Part shown: in pieces, positions 15,779 through 23,416 of the stretch
Layout of the letters: each line of letters begins with the position of its first letter
Numbering within the stretch: position 1 is the stretch's first letter
Assembly: GCA_033794685.1 (NCBI GenBank)
Contig: JARAYZ010000008.1
Direction: 5' to 3' (one strand)
From: Lentzea sp033794685
GTDB lineage: Bacteria; Actinomycetota; Actinomycetes; Mycobacteriales; Pseudonocardiaceae
Length of the DNA stretch: 64,000 nucleotides
The notes under the pieces: generated by a model
What the model saw: only the letters and a program-made list of their open reading frames with translations
What the model was told of the DNA's origin: nothing
Databases searched by the model: none
Translations under genes and position numbers: made by a program

Positions 15779-15784
15779 GCATCA

Positions 15785-16462
15785 ATGGAAGACCGGCTGC
15801 GAGAGCTGTGGGACTTCGCCGACCTGGACGGCACGGAGGCGAGGTTCCGCGCGTTCCTGGGTGACGTGGAGACGGACGACGAGCGCGCGGAGGTGCTGAC
15901 CCAGCTCGCCCGCGTCGAGGGCCTGCGCGAGGACTTCGCCGCGGGTCACGTCCTGGTCGACGAGGCGGAGGTGCTCGTCGCGCCCGACTCGACGGGCCGG
16001 GTGCGGGCGTTGCTCGAACGCGGCAGGCTGCACCGCTCCGCCGGCGATCCGGAGGCCGCGCAACCGCTGTTCGTGGCGGCCTTCATCCTGGCGAAGACCC
16101 GAGGAGACCTCTCCCTCGCCGTCGACGCCGCGCACATGGCGTCGCTGGTCGACGACCCGGAGAAGTGGACCAGGCAGGGCCTCGAGCTCGTCGTGGCGAA
16201 CCCGGCGCTGGTGCGCTGGCTCGGCCCGCTGCACAACAACCTCGGCTGGTTCTACTTCGAGAACGGCCGCTTCGGCGAGGCGCTGGAGGCGTTCGAGAAG
16301 ACTCCGGAGGCGTACGCGCAGAGCGGCAGGGCCAAGACGCTGCGCGCGCTGGGCCGCACCGAGGAGGCCGCCGAGGCCGCACGCAGGGCGTTGGAGCTCC
16401 TGCCCCACGACTCGCAGGACGAGTGGGTCACGGAGATGCGGGCTATCGCCGAGGGGTCGTAG
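15785..16462 (+). CDS. Tetratricopeptide-repeat protein
   Basis: This soluble 225-residue protein is all helical. The C-terminal half shows TPR-like helix pairs (WLGPLHNNLGWFYFENGRFGEALEAFEKTPEA, then RAKTLRALGRTEEAAEAARRALELLP). The N-terminal half (LRELWDFADLDGTEARFRAFL, GRVRALLERGRLHRSAGDPEAAQPLFVAAFILA) also repeats in TPR-like fashion. It probably serves as a protein-binding scaffold; no enzymatic motif is present. The start is set by a leaderless promoter hexamer. A much longer frame upstream is antisense to glyS and is not coding. Confidence 0.85.
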   Translation: MEDRLRELWDFADLDGTEARFRAFLGDVETDDERAEVLTQLARVEGLREDFAAGHVLVDEAEVLVAPDSTGRVRALLERGRLHRSAGDPEAAQPLFVAAFILAKTRGDLSLAVDAAHMASLVDDPEKWTRQGLELVVANPALVRWLGPLHNNLGWFYFENGRFGEALEAFEKTPEAYAQSGRAKTLRALGRTEEAAEAARRALELLPHDSQDEWVTEMRAIAEGS

Positions 16463-16820
16463 GTCCCGCGGCCTCGCCGAGCCGCACCGTGAACGCGTCC
16501 TCGGCGAGCACGCTCGTGTGCGTCTCGACCTCACCGCCGGCGCTGGTCAGCGTCGGCTCGTACATCGCGGGCTCGTCCGTGAGCGCCTCGGACAGCAACG
16601 GGATGACGTGTTCGCGCACGGGGAACGGCGACATCGCGCGCCGATAAGCCACCACGGACTCGAACTCGACCGTCAGCACCCAGCGGTCGTCCTCGTCGGT
16701 CGACCGCGCCAGCGTCCCCTTGTGGCACCCCGGCTGGGCCGTCAGCAGCTTCAGCGCCTGGTCGACGCGCGCGGTGAACGACTCGGGATCGGATACGCGG
16801 AAACGGCACACCAGCAGCAC
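16443..16820 (-). CDS. Antibiotic biosynthesis monooxygenase (ABM) domain protein
   Basis: The 125-residue protein carries a ferredoxin-like ABM fold: LLVCRFRVSDPESFTARVDQALKLLTAQPGCHKGTLARSTDEDDRWVLTVEFESVVAYRRAM. Family members are small cofactor-free oxygenases or haem-degrading proteins, and many house-keeping copies have no known substrate. The last 45 residues form a non-ABM tail. It overlaps the convergent TPR gene by 20 bases and is divergent from the membrane protein at 16838. Confidence 0.85.
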   Translation of the reverse strand: MLLVCRFRVSDPESFTARVDQALKLLTAQPGCHKGTLARSTDEDDRWVLTVEFESVVAYRRAMSPFPVREHVIPLLSEALTDEPAMYEPTLTSAGGEVETHTSVLAEDAFTVRLGEAAGPTTPRR

Positions 16821-16837
16821 GGTGCAAGGATGGCACG

Positions 16838-17116
16838 GTGACCTCCAAGCGCCCTCTCCTGCCCGGCGACGGCCCCCTGGCGCGCGTCCGCCCCGTCGTG
16901 GCGTTCCTGCTCGTGCTCGGTCTGTTCGTCACCGGCGTGCTGGTCGGCGGCACCCTCGGCGCGGTGCTGCTCGGCGTGCTGATCCTGGGCGCCACTGTGC
17001 TCCTGGCAGCCACCTGGAAGGTTCTTTCCCCAGCTCACCGCACATTGCGCGTGGTGGTCCTGCTGGTACTGCTCATCATCACCGTAGAATTGGTTGTGAA
17101 AATCCCTACCAGGTGA
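16838..17116 (+). CDS. Small membrane protein upstream of smtB-zur (92 aa)
   Basis: After a short basic head, three hydrophobic helices follow (PVVAFLLVLGLFVTGVLVGG, LGAVLLGVLILGATVLLAATW, VVVLLVLLIITVELVVKI). The protein starts at GTG. It belongs to a small family usually found next to glyS and arsR in this order, as I recall; its function is not known. It ends 11 bases before the ArsR-family gene and probably shares its transcript. Confidence 0.8.
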   Translation: MTSKRPLLPGDGPLARVRPVVAFLLVLGLFVTGVLVGGTLGAVLLGVLILGATVLLAATWKVLSPAHRTLRVVVLLVLLIITVELVVKIPTR

Positions 17117-17127
17117 GGTGCGCCGCC

Positions 17128-17478
17128 ATGACCGCTCAACTGCACGGCGAGCACTCCCCCGAACGCGACGCCCCCGCGCCCGCGGCACCCCGCTCCGCGC
17201 ACACCCTCGCCGAGGCCGGCGACCTGCTGCGAGCGCTGGCCGCCCCGGTCCGCATCGCCATCGTGCTGCAACTGCGCGAACACGACCGCTGCGTGCACGA
17301 ACTGGTCGAGGCGCTGGGGGTGGCGCAGCCGCTGATCAGCCAGCACCTGCGCGTGCTGAAGTCGGCGGGAGTGGTGCACGGCGAAAGACACGGCCGGGAG
17401 GTCGTGTACAGACTGGTGGACGAACACCTGGCGCACATCGTGGTGGACGCTGTGACGCACGTCGAGGAGAAGTTGTGA
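17128..17478 (+). CDS. smtB: ArsR/SmtB-family metal-sensing repressor
   Basis: This 116-residue winged-helix repressor has the recognition helix in LVEALGVAQPLISQHLRVLKSAGVV and the wing in GERHGREVVYRL. The last helix reads DEHLAHIVVDAVTHVEE. The Asp/His pattern D-x-H...H...D...H matches the alpha-5 zinc site of SmtB/Zur-partner repressors. In mycobacteria the SmtB (Rv2358) and FurB/Zur (Rv2359) genes form one zinc-controlled operon beside glyS, and the same arrangement is seen here. The stop overlaps the zur start (GTGA). Confidence 0.93.
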   Translation: MTAQLHGEHSPERDAPAPAAPRSAHTLAEAGDLLRALAAPVRIAIVLQLREHDRCVHELVEALGVAQPLISQHLRVLKSAGVVHGERHGREVVYRLVDEHLAHIVVDAVTHVEEKL

Positions 17479-17873
17479 CCGGACTGAGGTCCACCAAGCA
17501 GCGCACCGCGGTGTCGAACCTGCTCGACCAGCTCGACGACTTCCGCAGCGCCCAGGAACTGCACGAGGAACTACGTCGCCGCGGTGAGGGCATCGGCCTG
17601 ACCACGGTCTACCGCACCCTGCAGTCCCTCGCGGACGCGGGCCAGGTCGACGTCCTGCGCACCGACTCGGGTGAGGCGATCTACCGCCGTTGCTCGGCGC
17701 ACCACCACCATCACCTCGTGTGCCGCCATTGCGGCCGCACGGTCGAGGTGGAGGGTCCCGCGGTCGAGAAGTGGGCCGACCGGGTGGCGGCCGAGAACGG
17801 TTTCTCCGAGGTCAGCCACACCGTCGAGATCTTCGGAACGTGCGCTGAATGCACGGCGAAGGGTCTCAAGTAG
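17475..17873 (+). CDS. zur: Fur-family zinc uptake regulator Zur
   Basis: The protein has 132 residues. The N-terminal winged helix holds GLTTVYRTLQSLADAGQVDV. The hinge and dimerisation domain contain the His cluster HHHHHLVC (76-83). The structural zinc site C83-x2-C86 and C123-x2-C126 is complete. The close partnership with SmtB supports zinc rather than iron as effector. Zur represses zinc uptake and alternative ribosomal protein genes when zinc is plentiful. It is translationally coupled to smtB by GTGA. Confidence 0.94.
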   Translation: MTGLRSTKQRTAVSNLLDQLDDFRSAQELHEELRRRGEGIGLTTVYRTLQSLADAGQVDVLRTDSGEAIYRRCSAHHHHHLVCRHCGRTVEVEGPAVEKWADRVAAENGFSEVSHTVEIFGTCAECTAKGLK

Positions 17874-17883
17874 GAGGGCTGTC

Positions 17884-19236
17884 ATCAGCGACGAGGACGA
17901 CGACCCGGCGTTGGACGACAGCGACGACGACCCCGCTGTCCGCAACAGCGTCGGCGACGGTGATCACGGCATCGTCGTGCAGGCGGGTCGTATCGAGAGC
18001 GTGCACATGGGCTCTCCCGGCGACTCGGCGGCGGCCCTGGCGGACCCGATCATCGTCACGGTGTGGGTCCAGCCCTCGCTGACCTCGTTGTACGTGGATG
18101 ACGACCCGCCCAGGGAGATGGCGAGCAGCGGCGACGTCCACGTGATCCACGTGGAGGCGCGGACGACCCGGCCGGTCACGCTGCTCGGTCTGCGTCCCGT
18201 CGTGGTGTTCCGCCGGCCTCCACGCCGCGCCTGCGTGGAAGTGCGGACGGGCGCGATCGTCACACCACGGCCTTTCACGGCCGACTTCGACAGCGACCGC
18301 CCCCGAATCAAGGCGCTGCGTAAGGACTTCCCGTTCAGCGTCAACGCGACGACCGACGTCGAGCAGTTCCACTTCGTCCCGCACGTCAGCGGCACCGAGG
18401 TCGGCTGGCGGTTGGAGGTCGACTGGCTGGTCGCGGGCGTGCGCGGCACCACGGTGGTCGACGACGGCGGCGCGCCGTTCGAGATGTACCCGTCGGGGGT
18501 GCTGGCGGACGAGAGCGACCTGGACTGGGGTTGCGGCTTGTTCCGCCTGCCCGGTTGCCCGGCCGAACGGCTGGAGGCGCTGGGAATGCCGGTCACGAGT
18601 CCCCCGCCCGCCGAGGAGCGGCTGCAGGCGATCATCGACCACGCGGGCGACCACGAGCCGGAGTCGTTCCGGGCGCGGGTGCTGGACGTTCTGGACCACC
18701 TCAACGCGTCCGGGCAGTCGGAACTCGGCGCCTCCGTCGCCCGCACCGTCCAGCGCGCCTGGGGTTCGGCGCTGGGCGGGAACCATCCCGACACCCTCGC
18801 CGTCGCGAATCGGCTCGCCGGGTACCTGCTTAAGCTCGGCGAGCGCCAGCAGGCCTACTTCCTGTTCGAGAGCACCTACCGGCGTCGCGCACGGGCTCTC
18901 GGGGAGGACGACCCGGGGACTTTGATCTCGGCAGCGAACCTGGCCCTGGTCATGACGCTGCTGCACGGGATCAGCGATCGCGTCCGGGAGCTCCGCGTCG
19001 ACACGCTGCGCCGCAGCCGAGCGGTGCTCGGCGAAGACCACCGCGACACGCTGGTGGCGGCCGTCGACCTGGGCTACCTGCACCTGCTGGACGGCGGCCC
19101 CCACGCGGCCCGCACGGTGTTCACCGACGCGCTGCGCCGGGCCGAGTCCGCGCTCGGCCCGGAGGACCCCGTCACGCGCCGGGCCGCACAAGGGCTGGCC
19201 AAAGCTGTGGAGGCGATCGACGCCTACGACTCGTAG
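17884..19236 (+). CDS. TPR protein with VVQAG N-terminal motif; probable ATC start
   Basis: The frame is open from far upstream, but coding after zur begins at about 17884. A perfect GGAGG (17873-17877) lies 6 bases before ATC at 17884, whereas the nearest standard in-frame starts (TTG 17911 and later) have no ribosome binding site. From ATC the protein has 450 residues. An acidic head (SDEDDDPALDDSDDDP) leads to HGIVVQAGRIESVHMG, a motif seen at the head of many actinobacterial NTPase/TPR and conflict-type proteins. A beta-rich middle domain (about 55-210) has no name I know. The C-terminus (about 280-445) has TPRs of the LGxxHPDTLxxANxLA type. No NTPase is present. Confidence 0.8.
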   Translation: MSDEDDDPALDDSDDDPAVRNSVGDGDHGIVVQAGRIESVHMGSPGDSAAALADPIIVTVWVQPSLTSLYVDDDPPREMASSGDVHVIHVEARTTRPVTLLGLRPVVVFRRPPRRACVEVRTGAIVTPRPFTADFDSDRPRIKALRKDFPFSVNATTDVEQFHFVPHVSGTEVGWRLEVDWLVAGVRGTTVVDDGGAPFEMYPSGVLADESDLDWGCGLFRLPGCPAERLEALGMPVTSPPPAEERLQAIIDHAGDHEPESFRARVLDVLDHLNASGQSELGASVARTVQRAWGSALGGNHPDTLAVANRLAGYLLKLGERQQAYFLFESTYRRRARALGEDDPGTLISAANLALVMTLLHGISDRVRELRVDTLRRSRAVLGEDHRDTLVAAVDLGYLHLLDGGPHAARTVFTDALRRAESALGPEDPVTRRAAQGLAKAVEAIDAYDS

Positions 19237-19928
19237 GGCTCGACCGGCTCGGCCACGGGCGTGAAGGACTCCACGGTGAAGCTCGGCACCCAGGAGTTCT
19301 TCTCGTTCGCCGACTTCGGCACGACCTGCCCGGTCACCTCGACCCACTGCTCGTCCGGCAGCGCGGGCACGTCACCGACGACCTTGACCTTCAACGGCCG
19401 GGCGTCGGCCGCGCAGCAGGAGATCGCGAGCCGGGCGACGTAGGTCTCGCCCTCGGCGCGCAGCAGGAAGCCGGTCAGCTTCACGCGACGGCCGTCCAGC
19501 GTCCCCGACTCGTCCCACGCCGTGCGCGTGACGAACTCCGTCATCGACAACGGGATCACGTCGCCGGACGGCAGTTCGCCGAGCAGGTTGCGGGAGCGCT
19601 GCGTCTGGTTCGTGTCGGCGGCCGAGTTCACGACGTCGCCGCCCAGCGCGGGTGGCGAGATCAGGAACACCGCCAGCACCGGCAGCAGCATCAGCCACGT
19701 CGAACGCGACGAGTGCGAGTGCTCGTGGTCGTCCTCGGACGCCGCCTTGCCCCTGCGGATGTCCTGGACGATCGCGAACAGCGCGAGGCCGATCATGATC
19801 ACGCCGGCCGCGATGAGCAGCGGCAACAGCGACTTCTGGACGTACCTCAGGTACAGCCCGGAGAAGCTGATCTTCAGCAGCGCGCCGCCGAGCAGCACCA
19901 GGAGGATGTTCTGGGTTTCCCGCCTCAC
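19224..19928 (-). CDS. TIGR03943-family membrane protein (permease partner)
   Basis: The protein has 234 residues from a GTG that overlaps the permease stop (GTGA). Two N-terminal membrane helices (NILLVLLGGALLKISFSGLYL, LLPLLIAAGVIMIGLALFAI) enclose the start of a His/Asp-rich loop (EDDHEHSHSS), and a third helix follows (WLMLLPVLAVFLI). The extracytoplasmic C-terminal domain includes the conserved ISCCAADARPLKVKV segment, with two adjacent Cys. Such proteins accompany YraQ-type permeases. Their substrate is unproven; the His-rich loop and the nearby smtB-zur genes suggest a metal. Confidence 0.85.
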   Translation of the reverse strand: MRRETQNILLVLLGGALLKISFSGLYLRYVQKSLLPLLIAAGVIMIGLALFAIVQDIRRGKAASEDDHEHSHSSRSTWLMLLPVLAVFLISPPALGGDVVNSAADTNQTQRSRNLLGELPSGDVIPLSMTEFVTRTAWDESGTLDGRRVKLTGFLLRAEGETYVARLAISCCAADARPLKVKVVGDVPALPDEQWVEVTGQVVPKSANEKNSWVPSFTVESFTPVAEPVEPYES

Positions 19929-20935
19929 AGCAGCACCACTCCACTCACGACAGCGCACAAGATCGCCACCACGAAGGTAGCGGGTGCGAAGCGGAAGGCG
20001 AAGGACTTGCCGAACGCACCGGCCTGCAGCGCGATCAGCTTCACGTCGACGGCCGGGCCGACGACGAGGAACACCAGGCGCGGCAGCAGGGGCAGTGCGG
20101 AGAACGCCACCGCCACGAACGCGTCGGCCTCCGAGCACAGCGCGAGGATGACGGCCAGGAAGGCCATCACGATCACGCCGAGCACGATCTGACCGCCCAG
20201 CGTCTGCATCCACGCGGTCGGCACGAACGTCTTGAACACCGCCGCGAACAGCCCACCGAGCACCAGGAAGCCACCGGCGTCGACGAGGTCGTGCCGCGCG
20301 CTCTCGGCGAACACGGCCCACTTCGACCGGCCGGTGTGATCGGCCATGCGAGCCAGCGCCCGTTCGGCGATCCACTCCATCTTGCCGAAGCGCACCCACA
20401 GCCAACCCATGACCATCGCGGTCAGCAGCGAGCCGACGAACCGCGCGACGACCATCATCGGGGCGTCGTTGAACGCCACCGCGGTCGACACCAGCACGAT
20501 CGGGTTCACGGCAGGAGCGGCCAGCAGGAACGTCAACGCCACCGCAGGGGCCACGCCCTGCTGCATGAGCCTCTTCGCCACCGGCACCGAGGCGCACTCA
20601 CAGCCCGGCAGCGCGATGCCCGCGACACCGGCCACGGGCACGGCCAGTGCCGTCTTCGAGGGCAGCAGCCTGCGCAGTGCCGAGGCCGGCACGAACGCCG
20701 CGATGGCACCCGAGATCAGCACGCCCAGCACGAGGAACGGCATCGCCTGCACGCAGATCGCCACGAACACGGTCGACGCCGTGCGCAGCTTCGGCACGTC
20801 TAGCAGGTCGACGAGCCGTGACTGGAAGAGCAGTGCGAGAACGAGGATCCCGCACAGCACCTCCAACGACGTGATCTTCAGCCGAGGCCCGCCGGAGCGC
20901 CGCTTCGACGAGCGGATCTCGCCGGTGATCGTCAT
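19925..20935 (-). CDS. YraQ/DUF318-family permease
   Basis: This 336-residue membrane protein has about eight to ten helices. The hallmark LPGCECASVPVAKRLMQQGV and the repeat-like APAVNPIVLVSTAVAF are present, as is a second half-motif around LCSEADAFVAVAF, typical of the DUF318 two-repeat permeases. The family is often linked to metal or metalloid handling but transport has not been defined. Its start overlaps the stop of the acidic protein gene by 4 bases, and its stop overlaps the TIGR03943 start, so the three are coupled. Confidence 0.88.
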   Translation of the reverse strand: MTITGEIRSSKRRSGGPRLKITSLEVLCGILVLALLFQSRLVDLLDVPKLRTASTVFVAICVQAMPFLVLGVLISGAIAAFVPASALRRLLPSKTALAVPVAGVAGIALPGCECASVPVAKRLMQQGVAPAVALTFLLAAPAVNPIVLVSTAVAFNDAPMMVVARFVGSLLTAMVMGWLWVRFGKMEWIAERALARMADHTGRSKWAVFAESARHDLVDAGGFLVLGGLFAAVFKTFVPTAWMQTLGGQIVLGVIVMAFLAVILALCSEADAFVAVAFSALPLLPRLVFLVVGPAVDVKLIALQAGAFGKSFAFRFAPATFVVAILCAVVSGVVLL

Positions 20936-21372
20936 TCCGAGTCCGCGTCCAGGTCCAGCAGGCGCCGGTACTGGCGCGCCATGCCCTCGCGGATCTCCTC
21001 GGGTGACGGCGGCTCGTCGAACTCCGCCTCTTCCTCTTCGAGGTCGTCGTCGTCGAAGTCGACGGGAGTGCCGTTGACGGTCTCCTCGGCGTCGGCCTCC
21101 TCCTCGAGGGCGGCCTCGCGGAGCTCCTCGATCGTGGCGGAGACGTCCTGCGCCGACAGCGCGGGCAGCATCGGCTTGACGATGGCGAGCACGCCGCCCT
21201 CTTCGTCGTCCAGCGCCACGGCCTCGGCCAGCGCGACGGCGTGGTCACGCTCGTACGGGCCGCAGATGAACGAGTCCCAGTCGTCGCCGCCCGAGGGCTC
21301 GAACGTGACGGTCCACGGGAACTCGTTGACGTCCGAGTCCTCTTCCGGCTCGTAAATGATCACGCCACCCAT
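20932..21372 (-). CDS. Acidic hypothetical protein (146 aa)
   Basis: The start MGGVIIYEPEEDSD is chosen because AAGGA lies 7 bases upstream. The N-terminal half has a possible small alpha/beta domain (FPWTVTFEPSGGDDWDSFICGPYERDHAVALAEAVA). The C-terminal half is strongly acidic (DFDDDDLEEEEAEFDEPPSPEE) and ends in a helix (EGMARQYRRLLDLDADSE). No signal peptide or named domain is seen. It is coupled to the permease downstream. Confidence 0.75.
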   Translation of the reverse strand: MGGVIIYEPEEDSDVNEFPWTVTFEPSGGDDWDSFICGPYERDHAVALAEAVALDDEEGGVLAIVKPMLPALSAQDVSATIEELREAALEEEADAEETVNGTPVDFDDDDLEEEEAEFDEPPSPEEIREGMARQYRRLLDLDADSE

Positions 21373-21386
21373 CGAAGGGTCCTTTC

Positions 21387-21785
21387 TCAAGAAAACCGGG
21401 AGAGGAGTTCGCCGCGCACCTGCGACGCGGTCGACACGACCAGCATGAGCAGCGTGCTCAGCGGCTCGGGCTTGAGGCCGTCCGCCGGGAAGGCGTAGCG
21501 GAGCATCACGTCGGTGCCGCGCTCGGAGTGGATCACGCCGAGCGTGCCGAACAGGCCCTGACCAGCTCGTTCAGCGACCCATCCAGCCGCTTCGGCCGGC
21601 AGGTCCCACGCGACGACGACCGTCAGCGAGAGGACCGTCAGCCCTTCGGCCAGTTCCATGCCCTGCACCGCGCACGGCACGTCGCCGTGGCGGAAGCTCA
21701 ACGCGCCGTCGTCGTCCACGGAGACGTCGTGGAACAGCTCCAACGCCTTGCGCGCGGCCTCCAGGGCCTCACCACTCGCGTTCAC
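21387..21785 (-). CDS. YbjN-like small protein (132 aa)
   Basis: The fold looks like the YbjN/type III secretion chaperone-like group: a helical start (ALEAARKALELFHDVSVDDDGALSF), alternating strands (VLSLTVVVAWDLP), GTLGVIHSERGTDVMLRYAFPADGLKPEPLSTLLMLVVSTASQV. Such proteins are common in actinobacteria and poorly understood. Its ATG overlaps the uppS stop by 4 bases, so it is co-translated with uppS. Confidence 0.7.
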   Translation of the reverse strand: MNASGEALEAARKALELFHDVSVDDDGALSFRHGDVPCAVQGMELAEGLTVLSLTVVVAWDLPAEAAGWVAERAGQGLFGTLGVIHSERGTDVMLRYAFPADGLKPEPLSTLLMLVVSTASQVRGELLSRFS

Positions 21786-22606
21786 GACGACACCGCCTCC
21801 TCACCTGGCTTGTCGATGGCACCACCGAAACGACGGTCGCGGCCGGCGAACTTCTCGGCGGCGCGCCACAGGTCGCGGCGGTCGAAGTCGGGCCACAGGA
21901 TGTCCTGGTAGACCATCTCGGCGTACGCGGACTGCCACAGCAGGAAGTTCGAGATCCGCTGCTCACCGGACGGCCTGATGAACAGGTCGACGTCGGGCAT
22001 CTCCGGCTTGTACAGGTACTTCGCAAGGGTGCGCTCGTCGACCTTGTCCGGGTTGATCTTCCCGGCGGCGACCAGGCGCGCGACCTCGCGGGCGGCGTCA
22101 CCGATCTCCGCGCGGCCGCCGTAGTTCACGCACATCACGAGGTTCAGCACGTCGTTCTCGGCCGTGCGGACCTCGGCCTCCTGCAGCTGCTTGATGACGC
22201 TGCCCCACAGCCTCGGCGAGCGGCCGGCCCAGTGGATGCGGACGCCCATCTCGTCGAGCTCGTCGGTGCGCCGCGCGATCACGTCGCGGTTGAAGTTCAT
22301 GAGGAAGCGGACCTCTTCAGGGCTGCGCTTCCAGTTCTCGGTGGAGAAGGCGTAGAGCGAGAGCCACTTCACGCCCAGCTCGATGGAGCCCTTCGCGACG
22401 TCGAGGACGACCTGCTCACCGCGCTTGTGCCCCTCCACCCGCGACAGCCCGCGCTGGTTCGCCCAACGGCCGTTGCCGTCCATCACGATCGCGATGTGCT
22501 TGGGCACCAGGTCGGCGGGGATGTCCGGGGGCGTCGCACCGGACTCGTGCGGCTCCGGCGGGCGCGGTACGCGCTTCTCACGCTCAGAGCGGCGGCGACG
22601 CAGCAT
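21782..22606 (-). CDS. uppS: Isoprenyl (polyprenyl) diphosphate synthase, cis type
   Basis: The 274-residue enzyme condenses isopentenyl units to the long polyprenyl diphosphate that carries cell-wall precursors. Signature motifs are HIAIVMDGNGRWANQRGLSRVEGHKRGE (catalytic Asp in MDGNGRW), LYAFSTENWKRSPEEV, CVNYGGRAEI and DLFIRPSGEQRISNFLLWQSAYAE. The order next to recO corresponds to Rv2361c, a decaprenyl diphosphate synthase, so a C50 product is possible. Chain length cannot be read from sequence. AGAGG lies upstream of the ATG. Confidence 0.96.
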   Translation of the reverse strand: MLRRRRSEREKRVPRPPEPHESGATPPDIPADLVPKHIAIVMDGNGRWANQRGLSRVEGHKRGEQVVLDVAKGSIELGVKWLSLYAFSTENWKRSPEEVRFLMNFNRDVIARRTDELDEMGVRIHWAGRSPRLWGSVIKQLQEAEVRTAENDVLNLVMCVNYGGRAEIGDAAREVARLVAAGKINPDKVDERTLAKYLYKPEMPDVDLFIRPSGEQRISNFLLWQSAYAEMVYQDILWPDFDRRDLWRAAEKFAGRDRRFGGAIDKPGEEAVSS

Positions 22607-22650
22607 GGGAACTGACCTCTCAGCGAAAACCGTTGTCGGTAGAGGCCACA

Positions 22651-23403
22651 TTAGCCGTCCGCCGACTGCGCCTTCCGCTCGACCAACGGCAACGAACGCA
22701 GCTGCCGTTCGAGGTGCCACTGCAGATGTGCCGCGACCAGCCCACTCGCGTCCCGGCGGGCGATGTGCGGGATCTCGTCGACCACGGTCCACTGCCCGTG
22801 CAGCAACGCCGAGAGCAACGCCAGCGTGTCCTGGGACGGCGACGACGACCCGGCGGGACGGCAGTTCGGACAGCACGAGCCGCCCGCCTGGACGCTGAAC
22901 GCCCGGTGCGGACCCGGATCGCCGCACTTCGCGCACTCGTTGACCGCGGGCGCCCACCCGGCGATGGCCATCGCACGCATGAGGAACGCGTCGAGCAGCA
23001 ACGACGGGTCACGTTCGCCGCTGGACAACGCCTTCAACGCCCCGGCCACGAGCATGTAGAGCCGCAGGACCGGCTCGCCCTCTTCGGCCGTGAGACGGTC
23101 CGCGGTCTCGGCGATCGCGCACGCCGCCGTGTAGCGCTGGTAGTCCTTCACGATGCCCACGCCGAACGCGTCCAGCGTCTGCACCTGCGTGATGATGTCG
23201 AGCGTCCGGCCGGGGTAGAACTGCACGTCGACGTGGCAGAACGGCTCGAGCCGGGCACCGAACTTCGACGTCGTCTTGCGCACGCCCTTGGCCACGGCCC
23301 GGAGCTTGCCGTGGCGCTGGGTCAGGAAGGTGATGATCCGGTCCGCTTCACCGAGCTTCTGCACACGAAGCACGACTCCGGTGTCGCGGTACAGGTTCGC
23401 CAT
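22651..23403 (-). CDS. recO: DNA repair protein RecO
   Basis: The 250-residue protein acts in RecFOR loading of RecA at gaps. An N-terminal OB fold (LYRDTGVVLRVQKLGEADRIITFLTQRHGKLRAVAKGVRK) is followed by a helical domain that holds a zinc site (CAKCG at about 158-162 and CCPNC further on). The length is normal. It ends 44 bases before uppS and starts 13 bases after era, so the three form part of one long transcript. Confidence 0.96.
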   Translation of the reverse strand: MANLYRDTGVVLRVQKLGEADRIITFLTQRHGKLRAVAKGVRKTTSKFGARLEPFCHVDVQFYPGRTLDIITQVQTLDAFGVGIVKDYQRYTAACAIAETADRLTAEEGEPVLRLYMLVAGALKALSSGERDPSLLLDAFLMRAMAIAGWAPAVNECAKCGDPGPHRAFSVQAGGSCCPNCRPAGSSSPSQDTLALLSALLHGQWTVVDEIPHIARRDASGLVAAHLQWHLERQLRSLPLVERKAQSADG

Positions 23404-23416
23404 CAGATCCCCATCG

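Noticed and set aside
14792..15784. N-terminal extension of the TPR gene
   Set aside because: The frame is antisense to glyS; the leaderless promoter and ATG at 15785 mark the real start.
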